From positions 1 to 42,344 of the forward strand of contig JAKSLH010000024.1 in the NCBI GenBank assembly GCA_024401335.1: a DNA stretch of 42,344 nucleotides, read 5' to 3'. The DNA is from Bacteroidales bacterium. Its GTDB lineage: Bacteria > Bacteroidota > Bacteroidia > Bacteroidales > Marinilabiliaceae. The notes below the pieces were generated by a model. It was not told where the DNA came from. It saw only the letters and a list, made by a program, of their open reading frames with translations, and made no database searches. The position numbers were made by a program, and so were the translations under genes. The first letter of the stretch is position 1; each line of letters begins with the position of its first letter. Positions 6,531 to 15,991 of the stretch are shown here, piece by piece.

Positions 6531-8561
6531 ATGAGGTTGAAATTATACATAGCGATCATATTGGGCTTCGTGGCAGTATCGTGCTCAAAGACAGACACTG
6601 CAGTTCACGGTGTCGATAGCATGTGGATGAATACAGCCGTTAATCCTGGTGATGATTTCTACGAATATGCATGTGGCGGTTGGCTCGGCAGCCACACCAT
6701 ACCAGGCGAATATTCTTCTTATGGCATCAATGAGGTGCTTGACGAACGTAACCGTCAGGTTATTAAGGACATCATTGAGGATCTCGCCTCCCGTTCCTAT
6801 TCTTCGCCATGCATAGAGCAGACTATAGGCAACTACTATAAGCTGTTCCTCGATACAGCCCGCCAGAATGCCGACGGAATCAGTGTTATCGTTCCATATC
6901 TCAATATGATTCAGGAGCAGGCCGACCGCCAGCAGCTCATTTCTCTCATGAACTATTTCGGTGTGCGAGGCTCCAATTCTATCGTTGAGATAAGCATAGG
7001 CGCCGACCTTCACGACAGCCATAAGAATGTGCTTAGTTTGCATGCTGACGGCTTGACGCTCTCAACACGCGATTACTATGTGAGTGAAGACTCGGCAATG
7101 GTCGTCCGCAGAGAGGCATTCAAGAGACATATCTACAATATGTTCCGTTTTGCCGGTAATGACTCTGTTGAGGCAACTAGCAAGATGCAGAATGTCATTG
7201 ACCTCGAGACTCGCATGGCTCGCAAGACCCGCACCCTTATTGAGTTCCGTGATACAGAAGCCAACTACAATATGCTCTCTTATGCTGAGTTCAAGAAGCA
7301 GTTCGCCGGTATCGACTGGGACAAGCTTTTCGAGGAACTGTTTATCACAGGTCTCGATTCACTCAATGTCGGTCAGCCAGAGACTATCCATGAGGCGGTG
7401 GCTCTGCTTAACGATGCTCCATTGCAGCAGCTTAAGGACTGGATGCAGTGGACGTTGATTGACCAGTTCGACAAGTTCCTCGGCAAGGAGAGCTTCAACC
7501 TGACATTCGACTTCTACGACCGTTTCCTTTCGGGCAAGGACAAGCCTGCCGAACTATGGAAGCGTGCCGTTGATATATCCGACCGCCGTTTCGGTATGCC
7601 TATCGGTAAATTGTTTGTCGAAAGATGCTTCCCAGAGGCGAATAAGCATCGCATGCAGCAGCTTGTGGCTAACCTGCATAAAGCTTTGGCTATGCGTATC
7701 AAGTCGCAGGAATGGATGAGCGAGCAGACAAAGGCGAAGGCTCTCGATAAACTTTCGACTTTTACCGTCAAGATTGGCTATCCTGATAAATGGCCTTCAT
7801 ACGAGGGCCTTGTTGTCGATGTAGAGAAGAATATAGTTGACAACACGATGGAGATGAATCTGTGGAAGCACAAGGATTTCATCTCACGCACTTACAAGAA
7901 ACCTGTCGACAGGAGTCTCTGGTACATGACACCTCAGACTGTTAACGCTTATTACGACCCATCGACCAACGAGATATGTTTCCCTGCAGGTATCCTTCAG
8001 CCACCGTTCTTCGATATGGAGGCCGACGATGCGTTCAACTATGGTGACATAGGAGCCACTATAGGTCACGAGATGATACATGGCTTCGACGATGAAGGAC
8101 GTCAGTTTGACAAGGATGGTAATTTCGTTGACTGGTGGACTGCTGACGATGCGGCAGAGTTTGATAAGCGAGCTACAGTGATGGCCGATTTCTTCGATAA
8201 GATAGAGCCTGTGCCTGGACTTCATTTCAAGGGCCGTCAGGTACTCGGTGAGAATATCGCCGATCATGGTGGCCTCAAGGTGGCATGGCTCGCCTATAAG
8301 GAGGCTACTAAGGACAATCCTCTGCCTGTTGTTGATGGACTCACAGCCGACCAGCGTTTCTTCATCTCCTATGCTTTCACTTGGGTGCAGAACGAGAGAG
8401 AGGAGTATATCCGTAACCTCGTAGAGAACGATGTGCACGCTGTGCCTCGCTATCGTGTAAATGCCTGCCTCCCACATATTGACGCATGGTATGAGGCATT
8501 CGGCGTAAAGGAGGGCGACAAGCTGTTCGTCCCTAAGCAGGAGAGAGTGAATATATGGTAG
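6531..8561 (+). CDS. pepO: M13-family zinc endopeptidase lipoprotein (PepO-like)
   Basis: The 676-residue product starts with a lipoprotein signal (MRLKLYIAIILGFVAVSCSK), the Cys being the predicted lipidation site. It carries the whole neprilysin/M13 signature: NAYYDPSTNEICFPAGILQP, the zinc motif HEMIH (H513-H517) and ENIADHGG (E574 as third zinc ligand, D578). M13 enzymes are ~670-residue peptidases that cleave short peptides; this one would be tethered at the periplasmic or outer face of the envelope. The ATG at 6531 was chosen because the upstream extension lies partly before the promoter and the lipobox fits this start. Only 12 bases separate its stop from the next gene, so readthrough is likely. 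Confidence 0.92.
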   Translation: MRLKLYIAIILGFVAVSCSKTDTAVHGVDSMWMNTAVNPGDDFYEYACGGWLGSHTIPGEYSSYGINEVLDERNRQVIKDIIEDLASRSYSSPCIEQTIGNYYKLFLDTARQNADGISVIVPYLNMIQEQADRQQLISLMNYFGVRGSNSIVEISIGADLHDSHKNVLSLHADGLTLSTRDYYVSEDSAMVVRREAFKRHIYNMFRFAGNDSVEATSKMQNVIDLETRMARKTRTLIEFRDTEANYNMLSYAEFKKQFAGIDWDKLFEELFITGLDSLNVGQPETIHEAVALLNDAPLQQLKDWMQWTLIDQFDKFLGKESFNLTFDFYDRFLSGKDKPAELWKRAVDISDRRFGMPIGKLFVERCFPEANKHRMQQLVANLHKALAMRIKSQEWMSEQTKAKALDKLSTFTVKIGYPDKWPSYEGLVVDVEKNIVDNTMEMNLWKHKDFISRTYKKPVDRSLWYMTPQTVNAYYDPSTNEICFPAGILQPPFFDMEADDAFNYGDIGATIGHEMIHGFDDEGRQFDKDGNFVDWWTADDAAEFDKRATVMADFFDKIEPVPGLHFKGRQVLGENIADHGGLKVAWLAYKEATKDNPLPVVDGLTADQRFFISYAFTWVQNEREEYIRNLVENDVHAVPRYRVNACLPHIDAWYEAFGVKEGDKLFVPKQERVNIW

Positions 8562-8573
8562 CCGTTTAAACAG

Positions 8574-9176
8574 ATGATTATGAAGAAAGAAGAAATATAT
8601 TCCAAGAGTATCGTAGAGTTTGCTACCGTTGCACACGAATATTGTGTCCTTATGGAGAATGTCGATAAGTATTCAAAGATCGACTTCATCAAGGTGTCTG
8701 CTCGCATGTTGCCTTTGCTCTATGTTAGGGCTTCACTGCTCCCTGAGGATGTGGCTACGGTGCTCGATGACGAACTTGAAGAGTTTGTCGATGAATATAC
8801 CTACGAGAATGTCCGCAAGTCGATCAGACGCAAACTCACCCGTCATGATGAGTATCTTGAGGTGTTCAAGGACGACATGAAGCATAGCGAAGAACCTCTG
8901 CCTGCCAATATCTCTGAGGATATGGCCGATATCTTCCAGGACCTCATGAATTTCTGCGAGCAATACCGACTCGGCATCGAAGATGTGCAAAACGATGCTA
9001 TCGCTGGTGTGGGCGAGAAGTTCCGCAACTATTGGGGACAGCGCCTCTGCAACGCTCTTCGTGCTCTGCATTGCGCCCTCTATAGCGGTGACGACTTGAG
9101 CGACGAGAAGGCATCGTCAGACGAGGCTGAACAGCTTCCGTCATGGGCTCAGGATATCATGCGCGATGACGATTAA
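8574..9176 (+). CDS. DUF5063 domain protein
   Basis: A 200-residue, acidic, helix-rich cytoplasmic protein without signal peptide or membrane helices. The pattern (SIVEFATVAHEYC near the start, an ARMLPLLYVRAS segment, YWGQRLCNALRALH near residue 155-170) matches the Bacteroidota DUF5063 family as I know it; function is not established. A second ATG two codons in is an equally good start. It lies 12 bases after pepO and 9 bases before a 3'-5' exonuclease gene (ATG at 9186). The exonuclease pairing suggests a nucleic-acid-related role, but that is inference. Confidence 0.75.
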   Translation: MIMKKEEIYSKSIVEFATVAHEYCVLMENVDKYSKIDFIKVSARMLPLLYVRASLLPEDVATVLDDELEEFVDEYTYENVRKSIRRKLTRHDEYLEVFKDDMKHSEEPLPANISEDMADIFQDLMNFCEQYRLGIEDVQNDAIAGVGEKFRNYWGQRLCNALRALHCALYSGDDLSDEKASSDEAEQLPSWAQDIMRDDD

Positions 9177-9185
9177 TGAGTGATT

Positions 9186-9818
9186 ATGGTGACAGAAGAG
9201 AATAAGAATAAACTCACTAACGAACAGATGGATGACCTCCCCCTTCAGCAGTTCGATGAGAATATCGAAGTTGTTGATACTATGGAGGCTGCTCTCGCCG
9301 CTGCCAGAGAGATGGCTTCGGAGTCAATGTTGGGCTTCGATACCGAGACACGTCCGTCGTTCAAGCGAGGTGTGACATATAAGACGGCACTTCTTCAGCT
9401 GTCAACAGAACATAAGGCATGGCTCATTCGCATCAATAAGATAGGCCTGCCCGACTGTATCGTCTCTATACTAGAGAATCCTTCTATCCTTAAGGCCGGT
9501 GTGGCTATCAGGGACGACATAAAGGGACTTCAGAAATGGCACGGATTTACACCTGGCAATTTCGTTGAACTTCAGAATATGGCTCTCGAACATGGCATTG
9601 AGGAGTTCAGCTTGAAGAAGCTGGCTGCATACGTCATGGGTATCCGCATAAGCAAGAGACAACGTCTGTCTAACTGGGAAGCGTCACAGCTCACTATGTC
9701 TCAGCAGCATTATGCGGCAACTGATGCCTGGGTGGGACTGATGTGTTACAAGGGTCTGTCTAATGGTATATGCCAACATCCGCGTCTCACAGAAATACTC
9801 AACAAAAAGGAATCGTAA
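9186..9818 (+). CDS. 3'-5' exonuclease (WRN/RNase D-like, DEDDy type)
   Basis: A 210-residue single-domain protein of the DnaQ-like superfamily. Motif I is GFDTETRPSF with catalytic Asp and Glu, motif II lies around AGVAIRDDIKGLQ, and motif III is HYAATDAWVG with the Tyr and Asp of the DEDDy class. It resembles stand-alone WRN-type exonucleases and the catalytic domain of RNase D without HRDC domains, so it could act on structured DNA or trim RNA. I use the ATG at 9186; a GTG two codons earlier is possible. It is probably co-transcribed with DUF5063 and precedes an rRNA methyltransferase, which makes an RNA substrate slightly more likely. Confidence 0.85.
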   Translation: MVTEENKNKLTNEQMDDLPLQQFDENIEVVDTMEAALAAAREMASESMLGFDTETRPSFKRGVTYKTALLQLSTEHKAWLIRINKIGLPDCIVSILENPSILKAGVAIRDDIKGLQKWHGFTPGNFVELQNMALEHGIEEFSLKKLAAYVMGIRISKRQRLSNWEASQLTMSQQHYAATDAWVGLMCYKGLSNGICQHPRLTEILNKKES

Positions 9819-9851
9819 TCATATTTCGTAACTTATATATCGTAAATAAAG

Positions 9852-11033
9852 ATGGTAACTATTACACTCAAGCCTGGCAAAGAACAAAGCCTTCTGCGTT
9901 TCCATCCGTGGATATTTTCAGGTGCTATCGCTAAGATGACTGGCGAGCCTGAAGAGGGTGAGGTTGTTGAAGTGCACGACGCACTTGGCAGCTTCTTGGC
10001 ACTCGGACATTATCAGATTGGTTCCATTATGGTTCGCGTGCTATCTTTTGTGCCAACAAAGATCAATCAGAAATTCTATTCCGACCGTATCGGTGAGGCA
10101 TATTACCTCCGCCGTCAGATAGGCCTTGCAGAAAGCGAGCATACTACAGCTTTCCGTCTTATTCATGGTGAGGGCGACTATCTCCCTGGACTCGTGATCG
10201 ACGTGTATAACGGGGTTGCCGTTGTGCAGATGCACTCCGTAGGTATGTACCGTGATCGTGAATATATATATAAGGCTCTTGCAGAGGTCATGGGCGACAG
10301 CCTCAAGGCTATATACAACAAGAGTGAGGGCACATTGCCATTTAAGGCCGGTGTCGAGGCGCAGAATACATACGTCTACGGACAGCGACCAGATGATATC
10401 GTGGCTCTTGAAAATGGTCTTAAGTTCCTTCCTGACTGGGAACATGGACAGAAGACGGGATTCTTCGTCGATCAGCGTGAGAACCGCGCACTCATTGAGC
10501 GTTATAGCAAGGGACGCAATGTCCTCAATATGTTCTGCTACACAGGTGGCTTCTCTATCTATGCCATGCGTGGCGGTGCAGCAAAGGTACATTCGGTCGA
10601 CAGCTCAGAACGAGCTATTGAACTGACACGTAATAATGTTGAACTCAACTTCCCTGGCGACCCTCGTCATGACGCTACAGCTGAAGATGCCTTTAAGTTT
10701 ATGGAACGAACAGAGGGTGAGTTCGACCTCATGATTCTCGACCCTCCAGCCTTTGCAAAGCATTATAATGTGCTCAACAAGGCCCTTCAGGGTTATCGCC
10801 GCCTTAACACAAAGGCTCTTGAGATGATCAAGCCTGGTGGCATCCTCTTCACATTCTCTTGCTCGCAGGTGGTGTCGAAGGAGGTGTTCCGCACTATGGT
10901 CTTCTCTTCTGCGGCAAAGGCAGGACGACGTGTCAGTGTCCTCCATCAGCTGTCACAGCCAGCTGACCATCCGGTTAATATATATCATCCAGAAGGAGAG
11001 TACCTTAAGGGACTCGTGCTTCAGGTGTGGTAA
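9852..11033 (+). CDS. rlmI: RlmI-type 23S rRNA (cytosine-C5) methyltransferase
   Basis: A 393-residue class I SAM-dependent methyltransferase with an N-terminal PUA domain (about 1-80, including FHPWIFSGAI) and a RlmI-like linker. The SAM-binding motif is NVLNMFCYTGGFSIYAMRGG, motif IV is DLMILDPPAF, and the SCS motif near residue 336 (C337) supplies the expected catalytic Cys. E. coli RlmI methylates C1962 of 23S rRNA; that specificity is inferred here from family likeness. It lies between the exonuclease and an ABC-F ATPase with short gaps on both sides (33 and 18 bases). Confidence 0.88.
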   Translation: MVTITLKPGKEQSLLRFHPWIFSGAIAKMTGEPEEGEVVEVHDALGSFLALGHYQIGSIMVRVLSFVPTKINQKFYSDRIGEAYYLRRQIGLAESEHTTAFRLIHGEGDYLPGLVIDVYNGVAVVQMHSVGMYRDREYIYKALAEVMGDSLKAIYNKSEGTLPFKAGVEAQNTYVYGQRPDDIVALENGLKFLPDWEHGQKTGFFVDQRENRALIERYSKGRNVLNMFCYTGGFSIYAMRGGAAKVHSVDSSERAIELTRNNVELNFPGDPRHDATAEDAFKFMERTEGEFDLMILDPPAFAKHYNVLNKALQGYRRLNTKALEMIKPGGILFTFSCSQVVSKEVFRTMVFSSAAKAGRRVSVLHQLSQPADHPVNIYHPEGEYLKGLVLQVW

Positions 11034-11051
11034 TAAATGTAGCAACAACAG

Positions 11052-12692
11052 ATGATATCAGTCGATAATATAGCCGTAGAATTTGACGGCAAAACACTTT
11101 TCAAGGGAGTCTCTTTCCAGATTAATGAGAAAGACCGTATTGCGCTTATGGGCAAGAACGGAGCCGGTAAGAGTACTCTCCTCAAGATACTTTCTGGTCA
11201 GCGCCAGCCTTCCAGTGGCAATGTGTCAACACCTAAGGATACTGTCGTGGCTTATCTCCCTCAGCACATGCTTACCGAAGATGGCCGAACAGTGTTCGAG
11301 GAGGCGTCGCTCGCCTTCGCCCATCTTAAGGAGGCTGAGGCCGAGATAGACGCTATCAATCACGAACTGGAGACACGCACCGACTATGAGAGCGAGGATT
11401 ATATGAAGCTCATTGAGAAGGTGACGGCACTGTCGGAGAAGTTTTATGCAATAGATCTGACTCATTTCGATGAAGATGTCGAGAAGATGCTTCTCGGATT
11501 GGGCTTTGAACGTTCCGATTTCACTCGTCCTACAAGTGAGTTCTCCGGCGGATGGCGTATGCGCATCGAGCTGGCTAAATTGCTCCTTAAGAACCCAGAT
11601 GTGCTCCTGCTCGACGAGCCAACTAACCACCTAGATATCGAGAGTATCATCTGGCTCGAGAACTTCATCCGCGAATCGTCTAAGGCTGTCGTTGTCATCA
11701 GCCACGACCGCGCATTCGTTGACTCTATAACGACCCGTACGATAGAGATATCTATGGGTAAGATATATGACTATAAGGCCTCTTACAGCCAGTATCTCGA
11801 ACTGCGCAAGGAACGTCGTGAACAGCAGATGAAGCAGTACGAACAGCAGCAGAAGGAGATCGCGGAGACTCAGGAGTTCATCGAACGTTTCAAGGGAACA
11901 TACAGCAAGACCAACCAGGTGCAGAGCCGTGTGAGAATGCTCGAGAAGCTCGAGATAATTGAGGTCGACGAAGAGGATACTTCAAGCATTCACCTTAAGT
12001 TCCCACCTTCGCCTCGCAGTGGCCAGTGGCCAGTTGTTGCCAGCGAGATATCTAAGTCGTATGACGATCATGTGGTATTTGAAAATGCTGGATTCTCAAT
12101 CGAGAGGGGTAACAAGGTGGCTTTTGTCGGACGAAACGGCGAGGGCAAGTCAACAATGGTCAAGTGCATCATGAACGAGATAGAGCATGGCGGTAAGATG
12201 GAGCTCGGACATAATGTCCAGATAGGCTACTTCGCTCAGAACCAGGCTACGCTTCTCGATGGTGAACTGACGGTTTTCCAAACTATCGATACTATCGCTA
12301 AGGGTGATATACGTACCAAGATACGCAATATGCTTGGCGCTTTTATGTTCTCTGGAGATGCTCTAGAGAAGAAGGTGAAGGTGCTCTCGGGCGGTGAACG
12401 AACACGATTGGCTATCTTGAGGCTGTTGTTTGAACCTGTCAACCTGCTCATCCTCGATGAGCCAACTAACCATCTCGACCTTAAGACCAAGGATGTGCTC
12501 AAGCAGGCCCTCGTTGACTACGATGGAACACTTATTGTTGTCAGCCACGACCGCGACTTCCTTAATGGCTTGGTAGATAAGGTGTTTGAATTTGGTCATC
12601 GTCGCGTCAAGGAGAATCTCTGCGGTATTGCTGAGTATCTTGAAAACAAGAAGATAGAGTCTCTGAGAGAACTCGAAAGAAAGAACAAATAA
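11052..12692 (+). CDS. ABC-F family ATPase (ribosome-associated)
   Basis: A 546-residue protein with two ABC ATPase domains in one chain and no transmembrane segments. Walker A motifs are GKNGAGKST (near residue 35) and GRNGEGKST (near 360), with signature motifs SGGWRMR and SGGERTR, and two LLDEPTNHLD / LILDEPTNHLD Walker B regions. The ~80-residue charged linker (KERREQQMKQYEQQQKEI) is the P-site tRNA interaction motif of ABC-F factors. Members act on the ribosome E site, regulating elongation or protecting against antibiotics. The short C-terminus lacks the Uup DNA-binding extension, so a housekeeping YdiF/EttA-like role fits best. The next gene starts 23 bases downstream. Confidence 0.9.
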   Translation: MISVDNIAVEFDGKTLFKGVSFQINEKDRIALMGKNGAGKSTLLKILSGQRQPSSGNVSTPKDTVVAYLPQHMLTEDGRTVFEEASLAFAHLKEAEAEIDAINHELETRTDYESEDYMKLIEKVTALSEKFYAIDLTHFDEDVEKMLLGLGFERSDFTRPTSEFSGGWRMRIELAKLLLKNPDVLLLDEPTNHLDIESIIWLENFIRESSKAVVVISHDRAFVDSITTRTIEISMGKIYDYKASYSQYLELRKERREQQMKQYEQQQKEIAETQEFIERFKGTYSKTNQVQSRVRMLEKLEIIEVDEEDTSSIHLKFPPSPRSGQWPVVASEISKSYDDHVVFENAGFSIERGNKVAFVGRNGEGKSTMVKCIMNEIEHGGKMELGHNVQIGYFAQNQATLLDGELTVFQTIDTIAKGDIRTKIRNMLGAFMFSGDALEKKVKVLSGGERTRLAILRLLFEPVNLLILDEPTNHLDLKTKDVLKQALVDYDGTLIVVSHDRDFLNGLVDKVFEFGHRRVKENLCGIAEYLENKKIESLRELERKNK

Positions 12693-12715
12693 GAATAACC
12701 ACCACAAATTACGAT

Positions 12716-14044
12716 ATGTATTTCAGCGAATTTGGCTTTGATGACGAACTCATGGACAGCCTCGATGCCATGAATTTCAATGAGGCTACCCCGATACAGA
12801 GCCAGGCCATACCAGTGATTCTTGATGGGAAAGATCTTATAGCATGTGCCCAGACTGGAACGGGCAAGACGGCGGCGTATCTGCTCCCTGTAATCGACCA
12901 TCTCCTATATACCACTCCTGTAGGCATCGATACTGTCATCCTTGTTCCTACACGAGAGCTGGCTATTCAGATCGACCAGCAGATGGAAGGCTTCGGCTAT
13001 TATGTGCCGGTCAACTCTACAGCTATCTATGGCGGCAACGATAGCGGTGAATGGGGACGTCAACGAAAGGCTATTGAGGATGGCGCCGATATGGTCATCG
13101 CAACTCCAGGTCGTCTGCTTCAGCACATGGCTATGGGTTATGTCGATTTCTCGCATGTCAAGCATCTTATTCTTGATGAAGCCGACCGTATGCTGGATAT
13201 GGGCTTCTTTGATGATATAATGCAGGTGGTGAAGCAGCTGCCAACCGATAGGCAGACGCTCATGTTTTCGGCTACTATGCCTCCTAAGATTCGTAATCTG
13301 GCAAAGGAGATTCTGAATGATCCTGCAGAGATCAGCATCGCTATATCTAAGCCGGCTGAGAATATCAAGCAGGGCGCTTATGTGGTGTATGACCCTCAGA
13401 AGAACCCTCTCATCAAGTCGATACTCAAGTCGCGTAAGGATCAGAGCATCATAGTGTTCTCTTCCAAGAAGCAGTCGTGTAAGGAACTCGCTATCGCTTT
13501 GCGTCGCGCGGGTTTTAATTCAGGTGTGATACACTCTGACCTTGACCAGAAGACTCGTGAGGATGTGCTCCTGCAGTTCCGTAACCATAACATCAACATC
13601 TTGGTGGCTACGGATATCATAGCTCGTGGCATCGACATCAAGGAGATCGATATGGTCATCAACTATGACGTGCCACGCGACGCTGAGGATTATGTCCATC
13701 GCATCGGACGTACGGCCCGTGCTCAGTCGAGCGGTGAGGCATATACGCTGATCAATGAGAATGACATGCAGGCGTTTGGACGTATAGAGCGTCTTATAGA
13801 GAAGGAGGTTGAGAAACTTAAGTTGCCTGAGGAACTAGGTGAAGGACCTGCCTATAATCCAGGCCGCCGCAATGCTTCACGCAACGGACATGGCGGACAG
13901 CAGCATGGCAGACAGTCTCAGGGAAAGAACAGTCAAGGTCGCTCTCAAGGCCATAGGTCGTCAAAGAACAAACATGCTCACCATTCCAAGGGCGGTAAGA
14001 GTAATAATGCACAATCTTTACCTTCTGCTCCTGAGACTAACTAG
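12716..14044 (+). CDS. DEAD-box RNA helicase, RhlE-like
   Basis: A 442-residue helicase with all superfamily 2 motifs in order: Q motif (FNEATPIQSQAIP), AQTGTGKT, PTRELA, TPGRLL, DEAD (LILDEADRMLDMGF), SAT, the IARGID motif and HRIGRTAR. The C-terminal ~60 residues are a low-complexity basic tail rich in Gly, Gln, His, Arg and Ser, as in RhlE and CsdA-type helicases that bind rRNA non-specifically. Likely roles are ribosome assembly or RNA decay. The arrangement methyltransferase, ABC-F, helicase supports a ribosome-related transcript. Confidence 0.92.
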   Translation: MYFSEFGFDDELMDSLDAMNFNEATPIQSQAIPVILDGKDLIACAQTGTGKTAAYLLPVIDHLLYTTPVGIDTVILVPTRELAIQIDQQMEGFGYYVPVNSTAIYGGNDSGEWGRQRKAIEDGADMVIATPGRLLQHMAMGYVDFSHVKHLILDEADRMLDMGFFDDIMQVVKQLPTDRQTLMFSATMPPKIRNLAKEILNDPAEISIAISKPAENIKQGAYVVYDPQKNPLIKSILKSRKDQSIIVFSSKKQSCKELAIALRRAGFNSGVIHSDLDQKTREDVLLQFRNHNINILVATDIIARGIDIKEIDMVINYDVPRDAEDYVHRIGRTARAQSSGEAYTLINENDMQAFGRIERLIEKEVEKLKLPEELGEGPAYNPGRRNASRNGHGGQQHGRQSQGKNSQGRSQGHRSSKNKHAHHSKGGKSNNAQSLPSAPETN

Positions 14045-14082
14045 TTGTTTAGCATATAAACCCAATTATCAAAAACCAAAAT

Positions 14083-14769
14083 ATGAAACAGATTATCTTT
14101 TCTACGCTGTCGGCGTTATTCTTGCTCTCTTCATGCTGCAATAATGCCGTTGAAACAAATCACGGTGCCTCGCTGGCTGATGTGTCTGGCATCCGATTTA
14201 GCAAAACTACTGTTAATAAGAAAGACAATAAGCGTGTCCTTGTCGTCAGCTCTAGTCCCCGTCCAGGCGGTAACACAGACCTCCTGTGCGATGAGTTTGC
14301 CAAAGGGGCAACAGAGGCCGGTGGTGATGTAGAGAAGGTGTTTCTTGCCGATATCGACCTTCAGTTCCTTAGTGAAGATGGCGCCAATAAGCCTCATGAT
14401 GTTAGTCGAGATAGTGATACTGGTCGTCTGGTGGATAAGTTCCTCGCTGCCGATGTTGTAGTGCTGGCGTCACCTACATACTATATGAATGTCAACGACC
14501 GCATGAAGACTTTCATTGATGCTACTTATCTGGCATGGGGTGACGAGAGAATGGGCAATAAGGAGTACTACTATATAACTGCCTGCGCTCAAAGCAGTGA
14601 CGAGACTGCCGAGTGGTGCCTCAATGGCTTCAGAGGTTTTGTGATGTGTATGCCTAACCCTACCGAACGCGGATATGTCAAGGCTATATCTCTCGGACGT
14701 CCAGGCGCAGTTAAGGGCACTTCATATATGCAGCAGGCATACGAGTTGGGCAAGGGAATCAACGAATAA
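14083..14769 (+). CDS. Exported flavodoxin-like NAD(P)H-dependent FMN reductase, putative lipoprotein
   Basis: A 228-residue protein. The N-terminus (MKQIIFSTLSALFLLSSC) is a lipoprotein signal with LSSC as lipobox, followed by a ~30-residue linker and a flavodoxin fold: SSSPRPGGNTDLL (phosphate-binding loop of FMN), ASPTYYMNVNDRMKTFIDAT, and the typical GFRGF region. Related cytoplasmic FMN reductases of this size usually have an iron-sulfur or CxxC segment after the first repeat, which is absent here. Export of a flavodoxin-fold protein implies periplasmic FMN or folding before export; this is unusual but has parallels in Bacteroidota. It ends the RNA-related gene run, 38 bases after the helicase. 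Confidence 0.75.
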   Translation: MKQIIFSTLSALFLLSSCCNNAVETNHGASLADVSGIRFSKTTVNKKDNKRVLVVSSSPRPGGNTDLLCDEFAKGATEAGGDVEKVFLADIDLQFLSEDGANKPHDVSRDSDTGRLVDKFLAADVVVLASPTYYMNVNDRMKTFIDATYLAWGDERMGNKEYYYITACAQSSDETAEWCLNGFRGFVMCMPNPTERGYVKAISLGRPGAVKGTSYMQQAYELGKGINE

Positions 14770-14813
14770 ATGGTTGCATGACGTGCGCAGATAGCTTTTT
14801 TCAGAAAAAAATA

Positions 14814-14841
14814 TAGTTTTGCATGATAATTGCTACATTTG
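14814..14841 (+). promoter_or_regulatory. Promoter region of the DUF1573 gene
   Basis: Two overlapping -7 candidates: TAGTTTTG (14814-14821) and TACATTTG (14834-14841). The second is followed by GC-less ATTG and sits 34 bases before the ATG at 14876. Both lie after or across the farther in-frame ATG at 14819, so the downstream start is favoured. Confidence 0.55.
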
Positions 14842-14875
14842 CATTGTTTATGGTTTTAAAGTGGACAATAATACT

Positions 14876-15961
14876 ATGAAAAAGACATTGACACTTGTGC
14901 TCGCTCTTATGGCTTGCACTTTGATGATGGCGCAAAAGGCTGTTATCACATTCGCATCAGAATCGCATGACTTTGGTGAGATACAGGAGGCTAATGGCCC
15001 TGTTACTTATGAGTTTAAATATACAAATACTGGTAAGACACCTCTCGTGCTTCATAATGTTCAGGCGTCATGCGGATGTACCACTCCAGAATGGACTCGT
15101 ACTCCAATACAGCCTGGTAAGGAGGGCTCTATCAAGGTGACTTTCAATCCTCAGAACCGTCCTGGCTCTTTCAGCAAGACTATTACAATTCAGTCTAATG
15201 CTGATACGCCTACAAAGACAATCCGTATATTGGGTAACGTGCTCCAGAAACCTAAGACAATGGAGGACGAGTATCCTATAAAGATGGAGAATCTCCGCCT
15301 CTCTGATACACATCTCGCATTCACAAAGCTTGCTCCTGAAGAGGTTAAGATTGCTGAGGTGAAGGTGTGGAATAACAGTGCCCAAGATCTTACTCCTGAG
15401 TTTATCAATGTGCCATCTCATATACAGATTGCATCAATACCAGCTACAATCAAGGTAGGTGAGACTGGCGTTATTCAGGCTAATTATGATGCAGCTAAGA
15501 AGAATGACTGGGGCTTCGTGACTGACCAGGTCTATGTGATCTTCGACGGACAAAGAGCTTATAAGAACCGTCTGACTATTAGCGCAACTATCGCTGAGGA
15601 TTTCTCTAAGCTCTCAGACGCAGAACTCTCTAATGCACCTTCTGTGTCGTTTGACAGCAAGGATTTCGACTTCGGTTCTGTAGGTCAGGGCTCGAAGGTG
15701 GAACATGACTATATCATCACAAATAATGGTGAGAAGAATCTTGTCATTCGCAAGGTGAAGGCTTCGTGCGGCTGTACTGCTGTTAATCCTGCAAAGACTA
15801 TTCTTGCTAAGGGCGAAAGCACAACTATTCATGCTACTTTCGACTCACGCGGTAAGAGCGGTCGCCAGCAGAAGACAATCACTGTCATCACTAACGACCC
15901 TAAGCAGTCGAACGTTATACTTCGCATTTCAGGAACAGTTACTGTACCTACACAGCAGTAA
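14876..15961 (+). CDS. Periplasmic protein with two DUF1573 domains
   Basis: A 361-residue secreted protein, signal peptide MKKTLTLVLALMACTLMMAQ. Two Ig-like DUF1573 modules are clear, at about 20-115 and 260-355. Each has the pattern hDFGxhxxxxxxxxxFxxTNxGxxxLhh followed by an ASCGCT motif (VQASCGCTTPEW and VKASCGCTAVNP). A middle region of about 140 residues with beta-rich character joins them. DUF1573 is abundant in Bacteroidota and Planctomycetes; its role is not settled, though it resembles ASH/MSP-type Ig domains. The start at 14876 is fixed by the signal peptide and the promoter. It is followed by the TlpA-like gene after a 30-base gap, so it is likely co-expressed. Confidence 0.85.
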   Translation: MKKTLTLVLALMACTLMMAQKAVITFASESHDFGEIQEANGPVTYEFKYTNTGKTPLVLHNVQASCGCTTPEWTRTPIQPGKEGSIKVTFNPQNRPGSFSKTITIQSNADTPTKTIRILGNVLQKPKTMEDEYPIKMENLRLSDTHLAFTKLAPEEVKIAEVKVWNNSAQDLTPEFINVPSHIQIASIPATIKVGETGVIQANYDAAKKNDWGFVTDQVYVIFDGQRAYKNRLTISATIAEDFSKLSDAELSNAPSVSFDSKDFDFGSVGQGSKVEHDYIITNNGEKNLVIRKVKASCGCTAVNPAKTILAKGESTTIHATFDSRGKSGRQQKTITVITNDPKQSNVILRISGTVTVPTQQ

Positions 15962-15991
15962 TTAATATATACAAATAGCTAATAGAATTTG

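Noticed and set aside
7884-8636. 250-codon minus-strand open frame opposite the pepO-like gene
   Set aside because: The opposite strand encodes all M13 catalytic motifs. The antisense product has no recognisable motif and is a frame shadow.
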